42,216 nt of DNA from Marinobacter sp. (lineage in GTDB: Bacteria; Pseudomonadota; Gammaproteobacteria; Pseudomonadales; Oleiphilaceae). Made by a program: the position numbers and the translations under genes. Each line of letters opens with the position of its first letter. The first letter of the stretch is position 1. The stretch lies in the NCBI GenBank assembly GCA_029264995.1, contig JAJUKC010000013.1:1-42216 (forward strand). The letters run 5' to 3'. Under the pieces are notes generated by a model. The model was not told the DNA's origin and searched no databases. It saw only the letters and a program-made list of their open reading frames with translations. Below are positions 1-9,185 of this stretch, piece by piece.

Positions 1-1
1 A

Positions 2-1096
2 GGTTGGCGTGGCATGGTAGGCTCAGTCCTCATGCAGCGCATGCGTGAAGAAAACGATTTTGCCGATATCGATCCGGTGTTTTTCACCACTTCCCAAACA
101 GGGAAGCCGGCCCCGGACGTAGGCAAGGAAGGTGTTCCTCCTCTGCAGGACGCCTTTGATATCGATACCTTGAAAGGCATGGATGTGATCGTGACCTGTC
201 AGGGCGGCGATTACACCACCGAGGTTTACCAGAAGCTGCGTGATGCAGGCTGGGACGGTTACTGGATTGATGCGGCATCCACCCTGCGTATGGTCGATCA
301 CTCTGTGATCGTGCTGGATCCGGTTAACCGTAATGTGATCGACGCGGCTCTGGACAAGGGCGTAAAGGACTATATCGGCGGTAACTGCACCGTCAGCCTG
401 ATGATGCTGGCCCTGGGTGGCCTGCTGGAGCAGGATCTGATCGAGTGGGTGTCTCCGATGACGTACCAGGCCGCTTCCGGCTCTGGTGCCCAGAATATGC
501 GGGAACTGTTGAACCAGATGGGTACGCTGAATGAGAGCGTCAAATCTGAGCTGGCGGATCCGTCCTCCGCCATTCTGGAAATCGATCGCAAGGTGACCGA
601 CACCATGCGTTCTGGCGATTTCCCCACCGTGCATTTCGGTGTGCCGTTGGCAGGTAGTCTGATTCCGTTCATCGACAAGCAGCTCGATAACGGCATGAGC
701 AAAGAAGAGTGGAAAGCGGGCGTCGAGACTAACAAGATTCTGGGTCGCAGTGACAACCCGATCCCTATTGATGGTATCTGCGTGCGGATTGGCGCCATGC
801 GCTCTCACAGTCAGGCTCTGACCATCAAGCTGAAGAAAGATCTGTCGGTTTCCGAAATCGAAGGCATTCTGGCCAAGGCAAACGACTGGGTGAAAGTCAT
901 TCCCAACGATCGCGATGCCACCATGCAGGAGCTCACTCCGGCGAAAGTGACCGGCACGTTGAGTATTCCGATTGGTCGTATTCGCAAGTTGTCCATGGGG
1001 CCGGAGTATATTTCCGCTTTCACGGTGGGTGACCAGTTGCTGTGGGGTGCCGCAGAACCGCTGCGTCGGATGCTGCGAATCCTTCAGGAACGTTAA
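2..1096 (+). CDS. asd: aspartate-semialdehyde dehydrogenase, 5' end cut by window edge
   Basis: This enzyme reduces aspartyl phosphate to aspartate semialdehyde with NADPH, a cytosolic branch-point step toward lysine, diaminopimelate, threonine and methionine. The reading frame is open to the left edge and begins [14 protein letters not shown], the end of the N-terminal NADP-binding loop. About ten residues including the true start are therefore missing, and the ATG at 14 is an internal methionine. The active-site cysteine lies in GGNCTVS (residue 125 counted from the ATG at 14) and the acid/base histidine in RSHSQAL. The C-terminus, [14 protein letters not shown], is typical of the enterobacterial-type Asd. 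Gene order asd then fimV, truA matches Pseudomonas. A rho-independent terminator follows within 60 bp. Confidence 0.97.
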   Translation, partial: GWRGMVGSVLMQRMREENDFADIDPVFFTTSQTGKPAPDVGKEGVPPLQDAFDIDTLKGMDVIVTCQGGDYTTEVYQKLRDAGWDGYWIDAASTLRMVDHSVIVLDPVNRNVIDAALDKGVKDYIGGNCTVSLMMLALGGLLEQDLIEWVSPMTYQAASGSGAQNMRELLNQMGTLNESVKSELADPSSAILEIDRKVTDTMRSGDFPTVHFGVPLAGSLIPFIDKQLDNGMSKEEWKAGVETNKILGRSDNPIPIDGICVRIGAMRSHSQALTIKLKKDLSVSEIEGILAKANDWVKVIPNDRDATMQELTPAKVTGTLSIPIGRIRKLSMGPEYISAFTVGDQLLWGAAEPLRRMLRILQER

Positions 1097-1152
1097 AAAG
1101 TGTTACACAGCGGTAATTAATGCCAACTGTGTCCGGTTTTTTGCAAGCCGGT

Positions 1153-1194
1153 CAGGGGCGGAGGCTGATTTCAGCGTCCGCCCCTGTTATTTTC
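1153..1194 (+). terminator. rho-independent terminator after asd
   Basis: The arms CAGGGGCGGA (1153-1162) and TCCGCCCCTG (1177-1186) pair perfectly. Inside them GCTGA and TCAGC pair again across a single G/G mismatch and a TT loop. A T-rich stretch, TTATTTTC, follows at 1187-1194. It lies 57 bp after the asd stop and would isolate asd from fimV. Confidence 0.85.
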
Positions 1195-1252
1195 AAGGGC
1201 GCTAAGGAGTTCCGCCCGATAGATAAAAAAACGGTGCAAGGATTGCAGCTGA

Positions 1253-1302
1253 TTGATAAAACGGGTTTTATCAACAATACTTGCCAAACCGAACGGTATA
1301 AT
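1253..1302 (+). promoter_or_regulatory. fimV promoter region with a perfect inverted repeat
   Basis: The 309-bp gap between asd and fimV (1097-1405) holds the asd terminator, then this region, and no convincing small gene. TTGATAAAAC (1253-1262) and GTTTTATCAA (1265-1274) form a perfect 10-bp inverted repeat with a GG centre. A consensus TATAAT lies at 1297-1302, but no good -35 is found at 17 bp. Alternatively TTGATA (1253-1258) with 17 bp to AATACT (1276-1281) forms a promoter whose -35 is inside the palindrome. Either way the repeat would overlap RNA polymerase contacts, as an operator does. Its role is inferred. Confidence 0.5.
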
Positions 1303-1405
1303 TGCGATATAAAAACGAGAAATAACAAGGCGAAAGTCATCCAACCTCGTCCGATTCTGTTGAGATACGGCAGTAAAGAATAACGGAGACTGGAAAGGAA
1401 TAAGC

Positions 1406-4400
1406 ATGAAGGTACGCAAGCTTGCGGTTGCCCTGGCGCTGGCGGGAGGGCTCGGCTCTGGAATGGCTCAGGCGCTTGGACTTGGAGAAATTGAGCTCCA
1501 GTCCTGGCTGAATGAGCCACTGGATGCAGAAATATCACTGAATCAGAGTCGCGGTGTTGATCCCGGTGAAGTGTTCGTCAATGTGGCACCGGAGGCCGCC
1601 TATGAGCGTGTCGGCCTGGACCGCCACCAGTTTCTGAGTCAATTAAGGTTCGAAGTAGTTACCGGGACGGATGGCAATCTGGCTATCAACGTTTCCTCCC
1701 GGGCCCCGGTGCGCGAGCCGTATCTGAACTTTCTGCTCGAGCTGACCTGGCCCAACGGTCGTCTGATGCGGGAATACGCCGTGCTGGTTGATCCTCCGGT
1801 GTACGCAGAGGAATCCGGTATTGAGGAGCAAGTCAGTGCTCCGGCCACCACAACCACCCGACAGCAGTCGGCGCGAAGCCAGGAATCTGTCCGCCGCCAG
1901 GCGGCAGCAGAAGGTTCCCTGTCGCGTGGCTACCAGGCAGATACGTTTGGTCCGACAGGGCCATCAGACACGCTCTGGACCATTGCTCAGCAGGTGCGTC
2001 CGGATGGTTCTGTTTCCATGCAGCAGGTCATGCTTGCGATTCAGGATCAGAATCCCAACGCGTTCATTGGTGGGAATATCAACCGCCTTAAGCGTGGTGA
2101 GGTATTGCGGATTCCCTCTCTGGATCAGATTCAGAGCCGCAGTCGCGCTGAAGCAAACCGGGTAGTTGCACAGCAGAATCAGGAATTCCAGTCTCCGAGA
2201 ACCGTTGATGCAACGGATACCGCCCAAGCTGCAGCAGGCCAGGGTGCTACTCAGGCGGCAGCGGGTGATGAGTTGCGCCTGCTGGTTGCCGATGAATCGG
2301 AATCCCGGTCCACCGAAGACGGTGGCTCAGCCGGTGGTGATGGCGATCTGCCGGGCGGTGTTGATGCCGGTTCCGCAGTTGCGATGGAAGAGCTGGAAGC
2401 CGCAAAACGCGAAAATGACGAACTCAATACCCGTGTTCAGGATCTGCAGGATCAGGTTGAGACCCTGCAGCGGCTGCTGGAGCTGAAGAATAGCCAGCTG
2501 GCAGATATGCAGGGTATGGTATCGGAGGAAGAGTCTCCGGCCCCAAGCGACAGTGGCGTGGCCGAGTCTGAGACATCCCCTGTCGAAGGTGACATGGGCG
2601 ACGGCACCGGCGAAGAACCGGTAGCTGACGGCCAGGCCGATGAAGCCGTTGATGGTGAGGCGGCCGACACAGCGATGGCGGAAGACGACAGCGCCATGGC
2701 CCAGGACGAGACCGGTACTGCTGGTGAAGAGCCGTTTGGTGAGGATGCTGAAACAGGTGCCGCCGATGAGGCGGTGGCCGATCAGCCTGCCGTTACCGAA
2801 CAGGAAGCGCCAACTGAGCCAGAGCAAGCAGTCGCACCCCAGGCCCAGCAGCCAAAGCCGCAGCAGCCAGTAACAGCCCCTGAGAAGGCGTTTCCGGGTA
2901 ACATCATTGATGGCATTCTGAACAACCCGATGTATCAGATTGCCCTCGGTGGTGGTCTGATCCTTCTGCTTCTCTTGTTGCTGCTCGTGGCACGACGCAA
3001 TGCCAATCGAGAGAAAGAGTTTTACGACCAGTTGAACAGTGAGGAAGGTGAAGGCGGTGATTCGTTCGATCTGAGCCTCGAAGACGAGGGTGAAGCAGAA
3101 ACTGAAGCCGGTGACGCCATTGCCGAAGCCGAAACCTATGTTGCCTACGGTCGTCACGATCAGGCAGCCCAGGTGCTCGAGAACGCCATTTCCCGTGAAC
3201 CCAGCCGCACCGATCTGCGTCTGAAGCTGTTGTCTGTGTATGCGGACAATCAGGATCGGGATGCGTTTGAAAAGCAGTACCGGGAAGTTGAAGCGCTGGA
3301 CGATGAAGCGGCGATTCACGAAGCCGAATCCCTGCGCGAGCGCCTGGCCGAGGCTGAAGCGATGCCCAGCATCGATGACCTCGAGTCTCAACTGCGCTCT
3401 GACTCGTTCGGCAGTCAGCCGGAGCCTGAGCAGGCCACTGAGCAGGCTTCTGATGACTGGGATATCTCCGACGAACTGAAAGCGGACGAATTTGAAGCCA
3501 CTTCCGAGCCCGCTGAGGAAAATGAGTTCGGTGAGCTGGAATCCGATGTCAGCAAGGAAACCGATGGCCGGGACGACATGATTGAGTACGATCTGTCCGG
3601 TATTGGTGAAGAAACAGAGTCTGAAGGCGAGTCCGCAACCGAAACCGATTTCGCTTCTCTGGATCTGGATACCGGTCTGGATGAGGCAACTGAGACTTCC
3701 GAAACCAAAGAAGAAGATCTCAGTCTGGATTTCGAGTCGGCCTTTGAAGATGATGCGCTGGCCGGTTCAGACGAATCCTCCTTTGCGACCCGTGAAGTGG
3801 AGCCGGAAGAGGCTGATCTGTCTGGTACCGGTTCTGATCAGGAAGACGATCTCGATCTGGGTCTGGATCTTGATGAAGACCTCGAGCCTGCGGAAGAAGA
3901 GTCTGTTAAGCGGGAAGAAACCGAAGAATCGGATTTTGACCTGGAGTCTGATGCACTGGATGAGTCCTTCCTGGATGAGCTCGATGCAGAGCTGGATAAG
4001 GTTGCCGGCGAAGATGAAGAGCCCTCTGAGTTGGAACTTGGTGAGTCAGACCTGGATGACCTGGAGCTGGATGTTTCTGATGAAGATCTGGCGCTGATGG
4101 AAGAGTTCTCTGACATCGGGGAACCGGCTGGCCCTCAGGAAGAAGAACCGTCTCTGGAAGATGAACTTGGGCTGGAGGATGCGCTCAGCGAACCCGAGGC
4201 TGGTGAGCCGGGTGTTGACCAGCAGAACCCGGAAGAGCTTGCGGAGCAGACAGAAGAGGTTGCTGAGTCCGAGCCGGCTTCTGAAGAGCTGGAGGACGAA
4301 GTCGTGCCTGTGGCGTCAGACTCTCTGGACGAAAGCGCCACTCGTAGTGATAGCGGGTTGGATATTGATGAGAGCGCTCTGGACGACGAGGATGACTTTG

Positions 4401-4567
4401 ACTTCCTCGCCGGTACCGACGAAGCTGCCACCAAACTCGATCTGGCACGGGCCTACATCGAAATGGGAGATAGCGACGGCGCCCGGGATATTCTGGAGGA
4501 GGTTGCTCTGGAGGGTAACGAAGAGCAGAAGGCAGAAGCACAAGAGCTTCTTAAAAATCTCTCCTGA
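1406..4567 (+). CDS. fimV: FimV, peptidoglycan-binding scaffold of type IV pili
   Basis: FimV is a bitopic inner-membrane protein. In Pseudomonas it organises polar type IV pilus assembly and the Pil-Chp/cAMP pathway. Seen here: a signal peptide with likely cleavage after MAQA (residue 23); the conserved FimV N-terminal block starting ELQSWLNEPLDAEI; a LysM-like segment around residues 174-243; a coiled coil at about 327-371; and a low-complexity acidic/proline linker. One membrane helix sits near 510-530, followed by a TPR-like stretch (about 573-630). A very acidic cytoplasmic region leads to the diagnostic C-terminal motif in the last 49 residues (TKLDLARAYIEMGD). At 1053 aa it is longer than the P. 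aeruginosa protein because of the acidic region. AAGGA at 1395-1399 supports the ATG. A terminator follows. Confidence 0.95.
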   Translation: MKVRKLAVALALAGGLGSGMAQALGLGEIELQSWLNEPLDAEISLNQSRGVDPGEVFVNVAPEAAYERVGLDRHQFLSQLRFEVVTGTDGNLAINVSSRAPVREPYLNFLLELTWPNGRLMREYAVLVDPPVYAEESGIEEQVSAPATTTTRQQSARSQESVRRQAAAEGSLSRGYQADTFGPTGPSDTLWTIAQQVRPDGSVSMQQVMLAIQDQNPNAFIGGNINRLKRGEVLRIPSLDQIQSRSRAEANRVVAQQNQEFQSPRTVDATDTAQAAAGQGATQAAAGDELRLLVADESESRSTEDGGSAGGDGDLPGGVDAGSAVAMEELEAAKRENDELNTRVQDLQDQVETLQRLLELKNSQLADMQGMVSEEESPAPSDSGVAESETSPVEGDMGDGTGEEPVADGQADEAVDGEAADTAMAEDDSAMAQDETGTAGEEPFGEDAETGAADEAVADQPAVTEQEAPTEPEQAVAPQAQQPKPQQPVTAPEKAFPGNIIDGILNNPMYQIALGGGLILLLLLLLLVARRNANREKEFYDQLNSEEGEGGDSFDLSLEDEGEAETEAGDAIAEAETYVAYGRHDQAAQVLENAISREPSRTDLRLKLLSVYADNQDRDAFEKQYREVEALDDEAAIHEAESLRERLAEAEAMPSIDDLESQLRSDSFGSQPEPEQATEQASDDWDISDELKADEFEATSEPAEENEFGELESDVSKETDGRDDMIEYDLSGIGEETESEGESATETDFASLDLDTGLDEATETSETKEEDLSLDFESAFEDDALAGSDESSFATREVEPEEADLSGTGSDQEDDLDLGLDLDEDLEPAEEESVKREETEESDFDLESDALDESFLDELDAELDKVAGEDEEPSELELGESDLDDLELDVSDEDLALMEEFSDIGEPAGPQEEEPSLEDELGLEDALSEPEAGEPGVDQQNPEELAEQTEEVAESEPASEELEDEVVPVASDSLDESATRSDSGLDIDESALDDEDDFDFLAGTDEAATKLDLARAYIEMGDSDGARDILEEVALEGNEEQKAEAQELLKNLS

Positions 4568-4578
4568 TTCGTTATAAT
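4551..4578 (+). promoter_or_regulatory. candidate promoter for the truA-trp operon at the end of fimV
   Basis: TTAAAA (4551-4556), a 16-bp spacer and a perfect TATAAT (4573-4578) straddle the fimV stop codon. The predicted start near 4585 lies just before the fimV terminator hairpin. It is the only promoter-like sequence seen ahead of truA, but it rests on pattern matching alone. Confidence 0.45.
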
Positions 4579-4595
4579 CAACTAACCGCGGCGAG

Positions 4596-4626
4596 CGCCG
4601 GCCATTGAGCCGGCGTTTTGCTTTTT
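4596..4626 (+). terminator. rho-independent terminator after fimV
   Basis: CGCCGGC (4596-4602) pairs with GCCGGCG (4609-4615) around a CATTGA loop and is followed by TTTTGCTTTTT. It lies 29 bp after the fimV stop and within the likely leader of truA. Confidence 0.85.
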
Positions 4627-4651
4627 CAGTGGACAGCAATCGGGTCAGCAA

Positions 4652-5560
4652 TTGTTCCTCACGCCTCAGCCTCTCACCACAGATAACGCCATTGGTAACG
4701 GACGGGTTGCCATCATCTTTGAGTACGACGGTCAGGCCTTCCATGGCTGGCAATTGCAGAAGAGCGGCGTGCGTTCGGTGGAGGCAGAACTTTCCCGGGC
4801 AGCGGCCCGTGTTGCAGACCATCCGGTCGATCTGGTGTGTGCGGGGCGAACCGACGCCGGCGTGCATGCCAGTTTTCAGGTGGCGCATTTTGACACGCCA
4901 TCGGTTCGAAACCTTCGTTCCTGGGTCATGGGAATGAACACGGCATTACCCGATGATATTTCCGTTCACTGGGCCGGGAACGGTCAAGGCGATTTTCACG
5001 CCAGGTTTTCCGCGATTTACCGCCGCTATCGGTATGTGATCTACAACCATCCGGTGCGCCCGGGCATTCAGCGCGGGCAGGTAAGCTGGACCTTTCGCCC
5101 GCTGGATGCTGAAAGGATGCATCGCGCAGCTCAGGCGCTGGTCGGTGAGCACGACTTCTCTTCGTTTCGGGCTGCCGGGTGCCAGTCCCGGACTCCCGTT
5201 CGCTTTCTGGAGCGGATTTCGGTAACCCGATGCGGAGAGTTTGTCGTAATAGATGTGCAGGCCAACGCCTTTCTCCATCATATGGTGCGCAATATTGCCG
5301 GTGCCTTGATGGCGGTTGGTAATGGTCAGCAGCCTGAAGACTGGATTGGTGATATTCTGGAGCTCCGTGATCGCAAACTTGCCGGTGTGACCGCCCCGCC
5401 TTACGGGCTCTACCTGGTGGATGTCGGTTATCCTGATTCGTTCGGGATTCCCAAGGCATTGTGCGGGCCGGCGTTCGTCACTCCCTGGTTTGATCCGGCC
5501 AACAACGCGCCGATCACGCCAACTCACATACACCCGAAACAGGGAAAGGCTCCGGCATGA
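4652..5560 (+). CDS. truA: tRNA pseudouridine synthase A
   Basis: TruA isomerises uridines 38-40 of the tRNA anticodon arm to pseudouridine. The catalytic aspartate lies in [11 protein letters not shown] (residue 68 from the chosen start), and the family blocks [12 protein letters not shown] and [12 protein letters not shown] are present. The start is uncertain. The only usable in-frame start before the conserved core is the TTG at 4652, without a clear Shine-Dalgarno sequence; the next ATG would remove the active site. The gene is preceded by the fimV terminator and overlaps trpF by the sequence ATGA. It therefore heads a metabolic operon running at least through accD and folC. Confidence 0.93.
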   Translation: MFLTPQPLTTDNAIGNGRVAIIFEYDGQAFHGWQLQKSGVRSVEAELSRAAARVADHPVDLVCAGRTDAGVHASFQVAHFDTPSVRNLRSWVMGMNTALPDDISVHWAGNGQGDFHARFSAIYRRYRYVIYNHPVRPGIQRGQVSWTFRPLDAERMHRAAQALVGEHDFSSFRAAGCQSRTPVRFLERISVTRCGEFVVIDVQANAFLHHMVRNIAGALMAVGNGQQPEDWIGDILELRDRKLAGVTAPPYGLYLVDVGYPDSFGIPKALCGPAFVTPWFDPANNAPITPTHIHPKQGKAPA

Positions 5561-6186
5561 CAGCCCGCGTAAAGATATGTGGCCTGACGCGCCCGCAGGA
5601 TGTGGCGGCAGCGGTAACCTGTGGCGCTAATGCCATAGGCCTGGTGTTTTACGCGCCAAGCCCGAGAGCGGTTGATCTGGAGCAGGCCCGAATCCTGGCC
5701 GCCAAGGTTCCTGCGTTTGTGTCGGTTACGGGACTGTTCGTGAATCCTGAGCGGGATTTTGTCGAAACGGTTCTGGATGTCGTGCCACTGGATCTGCTGC
5801 AGTTCCATGGCGATGAGAGTCCCGACTTTTGCCAGTCTTTTGGCCGGCGCTGGATCAAGGCCGTCAGGGTCCGCGAGCCCGGGCAGATCGAACAGGCCTT
5901 TGCCGATTATCAGCAAGCCTCCGGTTTGTTGGTGGATGCCTGGGATCCGAACCGCTATGGCGGTACCGGCCAGTCGTTCAACTGGTCACTGATTCCTGAA
6001 AGCAGGCCTTTGCCCCTTATATTGGCCGGTGGGTTGTCATCTGATAACGTAGCCCGCGCAATTGAGCAGGTACGCCCCTGGGCCGTTGACGTCAGCGGTG
6101 GGGTGGAAGCGAGCAAGGGTAAGAAAGACGCCACCAAATTGTCTCAATTTTTCAAAGAGGTTCACCGTGTCTGTAAAACTGACTGA
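5557..6186 (+). CDS. trpF: phosphoribosylanthranilate isomerase
   Basis: TrpF performs the Amadori rearrangement of phosphoribosylanthranilate to CdRP in tryptophan synthesis. The 209-residue protein is a monofunctional (beta-alpha)8 barrel, not fused to TrpC. The signature KICGLT carries the catalytic cysteine (residue 8), and LLVDAWD carries the likely catalytic aspartate (residue 127). GGTG and the phosphate-binding strand [12 protein letters not shown] are also visible. The ATG overlaps the truA stop by four bases, indicating translational coupling, and the 3' end overlaps the trpB start by 20 bases. Confidence 0.96.
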   Translation: MTARVKICGLTRPQDVAAAVTCGANAIGLVFYAPSPRAVDLEQARILAAKVPAFVSVTGLFVNPERDFVETVLDVVPLDLLQFHGDESPDFCQSFGRRWIKAVRVREPGQIEQAFADYQQASGLLVDAWDPNRYGGTGQSFNWSLIPESRPLPLILAGGLSSDNVARAIEQVRPWAVDVSGGVEASKGKKDATKLSQFFKEVHRVCKTD

Positions 6187-7387
6187 AGAAATGTTGAAGG
6201 CGCTTCCTGATGCGAGAGGTCACTTCGGTGCCTTTGGTGGACGGTTTGTTTCAGAAACCCTGATGGATTCTTTGATGACCCTGGAAAAGGAGTACCTTCG
6301 GTTGAAGGAAGATCCTGAATTCCAGGCCACTTTTGATAATGATCTTGCCGACTATGTTGGCCGTCCCAGTCCGCTCTATTTCGCAGAGCGCCTGACCCGG
6401 GAAGCCGGTGGTGCACAGATCTGGCTCAAGCGCGAAGACCTTAACCACACCGGTGCCCATAAGGTGAATAACACCATTGGTCAGGCACTGCTGGCGAGTT
6501 TTCTGGGCAAGAAGCGCATCATTGCCGAAACCGGCGCCGGTCAGCATGGTGTGGCCACGGCAACGGTGTGTGCCCGTCTGGGGCTTGAGTGTCACGTTTT
6601 CATGGGGGCAGAGGACGTCAAGCGTCAGTCCCTGAATGTTTACCGCATGAAACTGCTGGGCGCGACCGTTCATGCCGTCCAGAGCGGTACAAAAACCCTG
6701 AAAGATGCCATGAATGATGCCATGCGCGACTGGGTCGCGAATGTGGATGATACTTTCTACATCATCGGCACAGTGGCCGGGCCGCATCCCTATCCTTTAC
6801 TGGTGCGCGATTTCCAGTCGGTGATTGGGCGTGAAATCCGCAAACAGGCCATGGAAAAAGTAGGTAAACTGCCGGACGCACTGGTGGCCTGCGTAGGTGG
6901 TGGTTCCAATGCCATTGGTATGTTCTATCCGTTCCTCGCGGATGAATCCGTCGAGCTTTATGGTGTTGAAGCCGGTGGTCTGGGTATTGAAACCGGCCAA
7001 CATGCGGCGCCGCTTTGTGCCGGTCGCCCCGGCGTGCTGCATGGTAACCGGACCTACCTGATGGAAGATGAGAATGGCCAGATCGCCGGAACACATTCCG
7101 TCAGTGCTGGTCTGGACTATCCCGGAGTAGGGCCCGAACATGCCTGGTTGAAAGACATTGGCCGCGCCAATTACGTGTCGGTGACTGATGACGAGGCACT
7201 GGATGGCTTCCGTAAACTGACACGCGTGGAAGGGATTATGCCAGCGCTGGAATCCGCCCACGCCGTGGCTTATGGCGTGAAGCTTGCCGCCACCATGGAC
7301 AAGGACCAAATGCTGGTTATCAACATCTCTGGTCGCGGCGACAAGGATATTCACACCATTGCCCAACTGGATGGCATTGAGATCTGA
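6167..7387 (+). CDS. trpB: tryptophan synthase beta chain
   Basis: TrpB condenses indole and serine to tryptophan using PLP. The lysine that binds PLP is in HTGAHKVNN (residue 99), and the serine/phosphate loop [10 protein letters not shown] is present. I place the start at GTG 6167, giving 406 aa. AGAGG at 6156-6160 sits six bases upstream, and the protein then begins [10 protein letters not shown], close to the usual N-terminus. The longer frame from 6062 would add 35 residues encoded inside trpF and is unlikely. The start lies 20 bases inside trpF. TrpB pairs with TrpA, encoded 17 bases downstream, to channel indole. Confidence 0.96.
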   Translation: MSVKLTEEMLKALPDARGHFGAFGGRFVSETLMDSLMTLEKEYLRLKEDPEFQATFDNDLADYVGRPSPLYFAERLTREAGGAQIWLKREDLNHTGAHKVNNTIGQALLASFLGKKRIIAETGAGQHGVATATVCARLGLECHVFMGAEDVKRQSLNVYRMKLLGATVHAVQSGTKTLKDAMNDAMRDWVANVDDTFYIIGTVAGPHPYPLLVRDFQSVIGREIRKQAMEKVGKLPDALVACVGGGSNAIGMFYPFLADESVELYGVEAGGLGIETGQHAAPLCAGRPGVLHGNRTYLMEDENGQIAGTHSVSAGLDYPGVGPEHAWLKDIGRANYVSVTDDEALDGFRKLTRVEGIMPALESAHAVAYGVKLAATMDKDQMLVINISGRGDKDIHTIAQLDGIEI

Positions 7388-7404
7388 AGGTATCAGGAGC
7401 AGGC

Positions 7405-8217
7405 ATGAGCCGAATTGAAGGCGTATTGAAAGCATTGAAAGAGCAGGGCCGCAAGGCGCTGATTCCCTATATTACAGCGGGCGATCCACATCCGGATGAG
7501 ACGGTCAGCCTGATGCATACCCTGGTGTCTGCTGGTGCTGATATTATCGAGCTGGGCGTGCCGTTTTCGGACCCGATGGCTGACGGCCCGGTGATTCAGC
7601 TTGCCTGTGAACGGGCGCTCAAGCACGGTACGTCGCTCCGTCAGGCGATTGCGATGGTCAAGGAGTTCCGCAAGACCGATCCGGATACCCCGGTGGTGCT
7701 GATGGGTTATCTGAACCCGATGGAAGCCATGGGCTATGAAGCGTTTGCAGATGCGGCAGCGGACGCAGGTGTCGATGGCGTTCTGACGGTTGACCTGCCT
7801 CCCGAAGAGGCTGATCAGGTAGCACCGCTGTTTGCCGATCGTCATCTGGATCCGGTTTTCCTTTTGGCGCCGACAACCACGGATGACCGGATCAAGGCGA
7901 TCAGCGAGCACTCATCCGGTTATGTGTACTATGTTTCTATCAAGGGCGTGACCGGGTCCGCAACCATTGATGTCGATGAAGTCGCTAAGAAAGTAGCCCA
8001 CGTGCACGAGCTCACGGCGTTGCCAGTAGGTGTGGGCTTTGGTATCCGGGATGCGGAAACTGCCGCCGCCGTAGGCAGAGTATCCGATGGTGTAATTGTT
8101 GGCAGTGTGCTGGTCGATACAATAGCCCGACATCAGACAGATCCGGAGGCTTTGCGTAAGGCCTTGACGGATCTGCTGCACCCGATGCGCGAAGCGCTGG
8201 ACAGCCTGGCTCATTGA
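7405..8217 (+). CDS. trpA: tryptophan synthase alpha chain
   Basis: TrpA cleaves indole-3-glycerol phosphate to indole and glyceraldehyde 3-phosphate and passes indole to TrpB. The catalytic pair is at canonical positions, Glu49 and Asp60, in [15 protein letters not shown]. The phosphate-binding end [12 protein letters not shown] and the loop [11 protein letters not shown] are present. Length is 270 aa, as usual. AGGAG at 7396-7400 supports the ATG. The gene follows trpB closely and precedes accD, the trpF-trpB-trpA-accD order found in several proteobacterial groups. No trp leader peptide is visible nearby. Confidence 0.97.
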   Translation: MSRIEGVLKALKEQGRKALIPYITAGDPHPDETVSLMHTLVSAGADIIELGVPFSDPMADGPVIQLACERALKHGTSLRQAIAMVKEFRKTDPDTPVVLMGYLNPMEAMGYEAFADAAADAGVDGVLTVDLPPEEADQVAPLFADRHLDPVFLLAPTTTDDRIKAISEHSSGYVYYVSIKGVTGSATIDVDEVAKKVAHVHELTALPVGVGFGIRDAETAAAVGRVSDGVIVGSVLVDTIARHQTDPEALRKALTDLLHPMREALDSLAH

Positions 8218-8255
8218 GCGGGCAAAATCCAGGCATCAAAGGACAGGACGAGAGC

Positions 8256-9185
8256 ATGAGTAACTGGCTGGACAAGATCATGCCGAGCAAGATTCGCTCG
8301 GAATCACGGCAACGTACCGGAGTGCCGGAAGGGTTATGGAAGAAGTGCCCCAAATGCGGTGCCTTTCTGTACAAGCCGGAGCTCGAGAAGAACCTGGACG
8401 TTTGCCCCAAGTGTAATCACCATCTACGGGTGTCTGCCCGCCGTCGACTGGATATCTTTCTGGACAAAGACGGGCGCGAAGAGCTGGCAGCTCACCTCGA
8501 GCCGTCAGACCGGCTGAAGTTCAAAGACAGCAAGCGCTACAAGGATCGCCTCGCGGCGGCGCAGAAAGCGACCGGCGAAAAAGATGCGCTGATTGCCATG
8601 CGTGGCACCACCATGGGCGTCCCTCTGGTTGCCTGCGCGTTCGAGTTCAACTTCCTGGGCGGTTCCATGGGCCAGGTGGTTGGGGAGAAATTCGTTCAGG
8701 CAGCGAATGTGGCGCTTGAGCACCGGATTCCCCTGGTCTGCTTTTCCGCCAGTGGTGGCGCCCGCATGCAGGAGGCCATCCTGTCATTGATGCAGATGGC
8801 CAAGACCGCGGCGGTACTTGAGAAGCTCAAGCAGGAAGGCATACCTTACATTTCGGTGATGACCGATCCGGTCTTCGGTGGTGTCTCGGCCAGTCTCGCC
8901 ATGCTGGGTGACCTCAATATCGCTGAACCTTATGCCCTCATCGGTTTTGCGGGCCCGCGGGTTATTGAACAAACCGTGCGCGAAAAACTGCCGGAAGGCT
9001 TCCAGCGCAGCGAATTTCTGCTGGAGCATGGTGCCATTGACATGATTCTGCATCGTCATCAGATGCGTGAGCGTATCGCTCACCTGCTGGCCAAGTTTAC
9101 TGCCCAGGAAAAACCGGGGACAGAAGCCCCCATCGAGTTTGAAGTCACTGAAAAGCCGGATGTTGATGAACCAGAAGGGCAGTAA
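8256..9185 (+). CDS. accD: acetyl-CoA carboxylase carboxyltransferase, beta subunit
   Basis: AccD forms the carboxyltransferase with AccA and makes malonyl-CoA for fatty acid synthesis. The N-terminal zinc ribbon is intact, with cysteines 31, 34, 50 and 53 in CPKC...CPKC, followed by the crotonase-like carboxyltransferase core ([27 protein letters not shown] blocks). I chose the ATG at 8256, giving [10 protein letters not shown], the usual start. The frame from 8214 would add 14 unconserved residues and overlap the trpA stop. Length is 309 aa. The 3' end overlaps the folC start, so the two are probably translated together. Confidence 0.96.
   Translation: MSNWLDKIMPSKIRSESRQRTGVPEGLWKKCPKCGAFLYKPELEKNLDVCPKCNHHLRVSARRRLDIFLDKDGREELAAHLEPSDRLKFKDSKRYKDRLAAAQKATGEKDALIAMRGTTMGVPLVACAFEFNFLGGSMGQVVGEKFVQAANVALEHRIPLVCFSASGGARMQEAILSLMQMAKTAAVLEKLKQEGIPYISVMTDPVFGGVSASLAMLGDLNIAEPYALIGFAGPRVIEQTVREKLPEGFQRSEFLLEHGAIDMILHRHQMRERIAHLLAKFTAQEKPGTEAPIEFEVTEKPDVDEPEGQ

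Noticed and set aside
23..808. A 261-codon open frame on the - strand
   Set aside because: It is antisense to asd, which is well conserved.
1281..1302. TTGCCA followed by TATAAT as a fimV promoter
   Set aside because: The spacer is only 10 bp, too short for sigma70; another -35 or an activator must be assumed.
2327..3391. A 354-codon open frame on the - strand
   Set aside because: It is antisense to the acidic region of fimV. Its hydrophobic look results from reversing Asp/Glu codons.
3060..4440. Repeated acidic codons in fimV as a DNA repeat array
   Set aside because: The repetition is at protein composition level; the DNA units vary and show no fixed period.
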